A DNA stretch of 64,000 nucleotides from Cognatazoarcus halotolerans (lineage in GTDB: Bacteria > Pseudomonadota > Gammaproteobacteria > Burkholderiales > Rhodocyclaceae): the NCBI RefSeq assembly GCF_009800965.1, contig NZ_WUAF01000015.1, positions 20,367 to 84,366 on the forward strand. The letters are read 5' to 3'. Below the pieces are notes generated by a model. That model saw only the letters and a list, made by a program, of their open reading frames with translations. It searched no databases and had not been told where the DNA came from. The position numbers and the translations under genes were made by a program. Of the stretch, positions 62,050 through 64,000 are shown in pieces. How positions within the stretch are numbered: position 1 is the first letter of the stretch; every line of letters starts with the position of its first letter.

Positions 62050-62817
62050 ATGCCAAGCTTTGTGTGGGATCGACAGCCAGCCGAAGCATTCTCCGAACCA
62101 TATGAGTACGGAGGGCAGGAACAGTTTGCGCGCGAAGCCAATGCCGTACTCAGTGAGCTAAAGGCGCACTACGCACTATTGGATCGGGCCTTTGCTGGCG
62201 ACGAGAGGACAGCTGAAAAGGCAGTGTGGATGCTGCAAGTTGACGCGCTAGGCGCTTTGACGGACGCATTGGCCCTTACCAACGATAAGCGGCATCGTTT
62301 GGTCTCGCGGCTTTTTCGGGATGTCGTTGAAACAATGGATGCGTCGTTCTACTTCTTCCACGGCAGAGAGAAGGCACAGGCTAATCTCGCCAAGTGGTAC
62401 GAGAACGAGGTCATACCCCACCGGGTTTTTCGAGAATTCATTAAGCCCCATCACGGGGATAAACAGTTTGAGCGCCTGCGGTCCGCCTACAATGACTTCA
62501 GCAAGTACACCCATCGAACCTATCGAGCATTGCTCATGAGCTACATCCTTGCTTCGGAGGATAAGCTCGCTTACGACGGCTTCCGTCGCTTAGACCCAGA
62601 TTACGTGCTCCCACACGTTGTCTCATTTTCGTATGCAGTGATTGCCATGCTGATAAAGCGATTTGTCGAGTTCGCAACTGCGACCGAACAGATCTCCGAG
62701 GAGCAGGCACAGGTACTCTGGGCGAAATGCCTTGAATCGGAATCTGTTCCCCGTCGCTTTGGATCGGGGCCTGGTCAGCGAATGCGGGGACCACTCATTG
62801 AACTCAATGTTCGCTAA
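62050..62817 (+). CDS. Unknown helical protein between two IS ends
   Basis: 255 residues, soluble and almost all helical (FAREANAVLSELKAHYALLDRA, LVSRLFRDVVETMDASFYFFHG, FSKYTHRTYRALLMSYILASE). Base composition is lower in GC than the chromosome and like the unknown gene at 30660-31550, with which it shares an S-K-[FY]-T-H motif. It is flanked by inward-facing IS1182 ends. I do not recognise the family; HEPN-like or abortive-infection-type helical folds are possible but unproven. Confidence 0.65.
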   Translation: MPSFVWDRQPAEAFSEPYEYGGQEQFAREANAVLSELKAHYALLDRAFAGDERTAEKAVWMLQVDALGALTDALALTNDKRHRLVSRLFRDVVETMDASFYFFHGREKAQANLAKWYENEVIPHRVFREFIKPHHGDKQFERLRSAYNDFSKYTHRTYRALLMSYILASEDKLAYDGFRRLDPDYVLPHVVSFSYAVIAMLIKRFVEFATATEQISEEQAQVLWAKCLESESVPRRFGSGPGQRMRGPLIELNVR

Positions 62818-62876
62818 CCCTGCGTTCGAGGCAACCTGCGTGAAAAGCCGCGTAGGCACCTTAACTCCACGTTGAG

Positions 62877-62891
62877 GCTGTAGAAAAACCC
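62877..62891 (+). repeat. IS1182 inverted-repeat end (copy B left end)
   Basis: GCTGTAGAAAAACCC, the inverse of the copy A right end. It precedes the copy B transposase start by about 65 bp. Confidence 0.8.
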
Positions 62892-62955
62892 TCCCTTCCC
62901 GCCGAGCACATCAATCCCCCCGGTATAATTCGGCATCTCCCGCCGGAGCCTCCCG

Positions 62956-63129
62956 ATGCCGCGCTTCAAGACCCCTGATTATGGTTTGAAGATGATCCCG
63001 GTGGATTTCGAGCGGCAGGTCTTGCCCGGTTCCTTCGAGTTCGCGCTGTGTCATCTGGTTGATCGGGAACTGGATCTGTCGGGCCTTCGGGCCCGCTTTC
63101 GCAATGACACATCAGGGGCGCCCGCATTC
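62956..63129 (+). pseudogene. IS1182-family transposase, N-terminal fragment
   Basis: About 58 residues beginning MPRFKTPDYGLKMIPVDFER, with QVLPGSFEFALCHLVDREL, the conserved IS1182 transposase N-terminus. The reading frame runs on to a TGA at 63163-63165, but the last ~11 codons no longer resemble the family. Confidence 0.8.
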
Positions 63130-63159
63130 GAACTGGCACTCTTCGCGCCGCCGCTATGG

Positions 63160-63549
63160 CTATGAGTTGACGGCTGATACTTCCTCGGTCTTGAAGTCTG
63201 CGGGCAGCACAACCTCAAGCAACTCGACATCATCGCTGTGGCCAAGTTCTCGATGGCGGATTCCAGGTGGTTGGTGGACACAGGAGCCAGCTTCCAGCCG
63301 AACGACGCCCTGTCCTTCGTATTCAAATTCAATCCAGCCCTTCAGCACATAGACCAACTGGAACTCAGTCTGGTGGAGGTGCGGCTGACTTGAGAACTCC
63401 GTGCCACCTGCGGCACGAATGACGTGCGCCACTACTCGACCTTGCGTCGCTTCCTTGATCCCCAGGTCGCGGTACTCGAAGAAGGATCGAAGCCCGCGCT
63501 CGAATTTGGCGTCTCTGGCGTGAGTTGCAACGAAGCCTTGGGTAGTCAT
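63160..63549 (-). CDS. Cupin-domain protein
   Basis: 129 residues from the ATG at 63549, preceded by AAGGAGA; the frame stays open upstream without homology. The cupin core is PHLHQTEFQLVYVLKGWIE and QPPGIRHRELGHSDDVELLE, with metal-binding His residues in HLH and IRH and a Gln/Glu between. It is a small single-domain cupin that may bind a metal and an aromatic or sugar ligand; the substrate is unknown. Its stop adjoins the IS1182 copy B break. Confidence 0.8.
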   Translation of the reverse strand: MTTQGFVATHARDAKFERGLRSFFEYRDLGIKEATQGRVVAHVIRAAGGTEFSSQPHLHQTEFQLVYVLKGWIEFEYEGQGVVRLEAGSCVHQPPGIRHRELGHSDDVELLEVVLPADFKTEEVSAVNS

Positions 63550-63874
63550 TCGCGTCTCCTTCGGCGAGGTGTCCATGGTGGGGGCTGGCTGTGCGGCCCC
63601 AGCGTCTGAATTCACCGGCCTGCGCGGCTTCTCGCGCAGGCCGGTGAAGTGATCGGTTGTGCATCGCGTCACGGCATTGAGCATGAACTGGCAATGGCTG
63701 CAAACCCGGTTGGAATGCCCTTCCGGGGGACTGTCTTTGAGAGCGATCTCCGTCCTGGTGGTGGCTTCCATGCCCGTTGCAGCCACTTCAATCCAGTGGC
63801 CTTGGCCTCTGAACGAAACTCCACCTTGGCAATGTAGTTTATGCCTGGCTCCACGGTTAGAGGAAGTTCAGCGT
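63550..63874. other. Upstream region of cupin gene with long hairpin
   Basis: No gene is confidently supported. Short frames on both strands lack family features. It holds the 16-bp-stem hairpin at 63611-63648. Confidence 0.35.
63611..63648. repeat. Perfect 16-bp inverted repeat (hairpin)
   Basis: TTCACCGGCCTGCGCG, a six-base loop, then CGCGCAGGCCGGTGAA. It lies about 60 bp upstream of the cupin ATG. With no T run it is more likely a regulatory hairpin or element end than a simple terminator. Confidence 0.6.
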
Positions 63875-64000
63875 TGTCAATGCCGATCTAAAACTGACAC
63901 GCTTTTGCCCATATTGCCGATTTAAAACTGATACACCCCCAAGTCATAGTCATGCGCTTTGCTCGCCCTGGAGAGAGGGCCGAAGGCCCGAACGTAGGGG
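63875..64000. mobile_element. Probable IS21-family element end (continues past window)
   Basis: Two near-identical 20-mers, TGCCGATCTAAAACTGACAC at 63881-63900 and TGCCGATTTAAAACTGATAC at 63915-63934 (18 of 20 bases the same), sit 34 bp apart behind TGTCAA. Multiple terminal repeats of this form are typical of IS21-family ends. No coding part is visible before the window ends. Confidence 0.5.

Larger units (their letters stand above)
62877..63130 (+). mobile_element. IS1182-family element, copy B (3' truncated)
   Basis: It has the left end, a TATAAT promoter (62924-62929) and the transposase N-terminus. Homology stops at about 63130, where the cupin gene region begins, so the rest of the element is gone. 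Confidence 0.75.

Overview
The window is one contiguous stretch of a GC-rich bacterial chromosome. It most resembles a betaproteobacterium of the Rhodocyclales/Zoogloeaceae type (Azoarcus, Aromatoleum, Thauera); that placement is inferred from gene content, since no database could be searched. Supporting signs are EarP next to an EF-P with Arg32, NtrY/NtrX downstream of rsmB and a DUF4390 gene, double-length UvrA, a PEP-CTERM protein, a multiheme c-type cytochrome and a cytochrome c'. The mnmE 3' end at the left edge and two perfect parS sites at 0.7 and 1.5 kb suggest the left edge lies close to the replication origin.

Layout. 0-13.9 kb is mostly + strand housekeeping: mnmE (partial), a TSUP permease between two parS sites, speD-speE (spermidine), rsmB-DUF4390-ntrY-ntrX (overlapping or tightly spaced), trkA and two tandem trkH genes (K+ uptake), and hemE. 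A 418-bp AT-rich gap precedes priA. 16.5-25 kb holds a ROK sugar kinase with a DMT permease, a PiT phosphate transporter with its DUF47 partner, an acyltransferase, a small unknown gene, and a four-gene operon of two spondin-domain exported proteins with an OmpR/histidine-kinase pair.

25-31.5 kb is a decaying or accessory zone. It contains a GAF-PAS-GGDEF-EAL gene broken by a deletion/frameshift, a LytTR regulator interrupted by an in-frame TGA behind an intact LytS-type kinase, a PEP-CTERM protein, a REP/MITE-like inverted-repeat element and a lower-GC gene of unknown function. 31.8-35.3 kb is a glycine betaine/proline ABC importer (proVWX), followed by ybiT, an MFS permease, a periplasmic rhodanese, small proteins, rsuA and a second TSUP permease.

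41.8-42.5 kb is a noncoding, AT-rich region made of two diverged direct repeats with DnaA-box-like sites, just upstream of earP-efp. 44.5-50 kb encodes exported lipoproteins (a helical Ala/Lys/Glu-rich one and a DUF5666 protein with its DUF6502 partner) and a nine-heme cytochrome lipoprotein. 50.6-57.6 kb has a double-length uvrA overlapping a cytochrome b561 gene, then DUF3820 and cytochrome c' genes. 57.8-60.8 kb has a DsbA-fold isomerase, a haloacetate-dehalogenase-like hydrolase, a DUF2917 protein and a divergent LysR regulator.

60.8-64 kb is mobile-element debris. It holds a tyrosine-integrase fragment, the 3' half of an IS1182-type element, a lower-GC unknown gene, the 5' end of a second IS1182-type copy (so the unknown gene lies between two inward-facing IS ends), a cupin gene, and what looks like the start of an IS21-family element at the right edge. 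No tRNA, rRNA or CRISPR array was seen.
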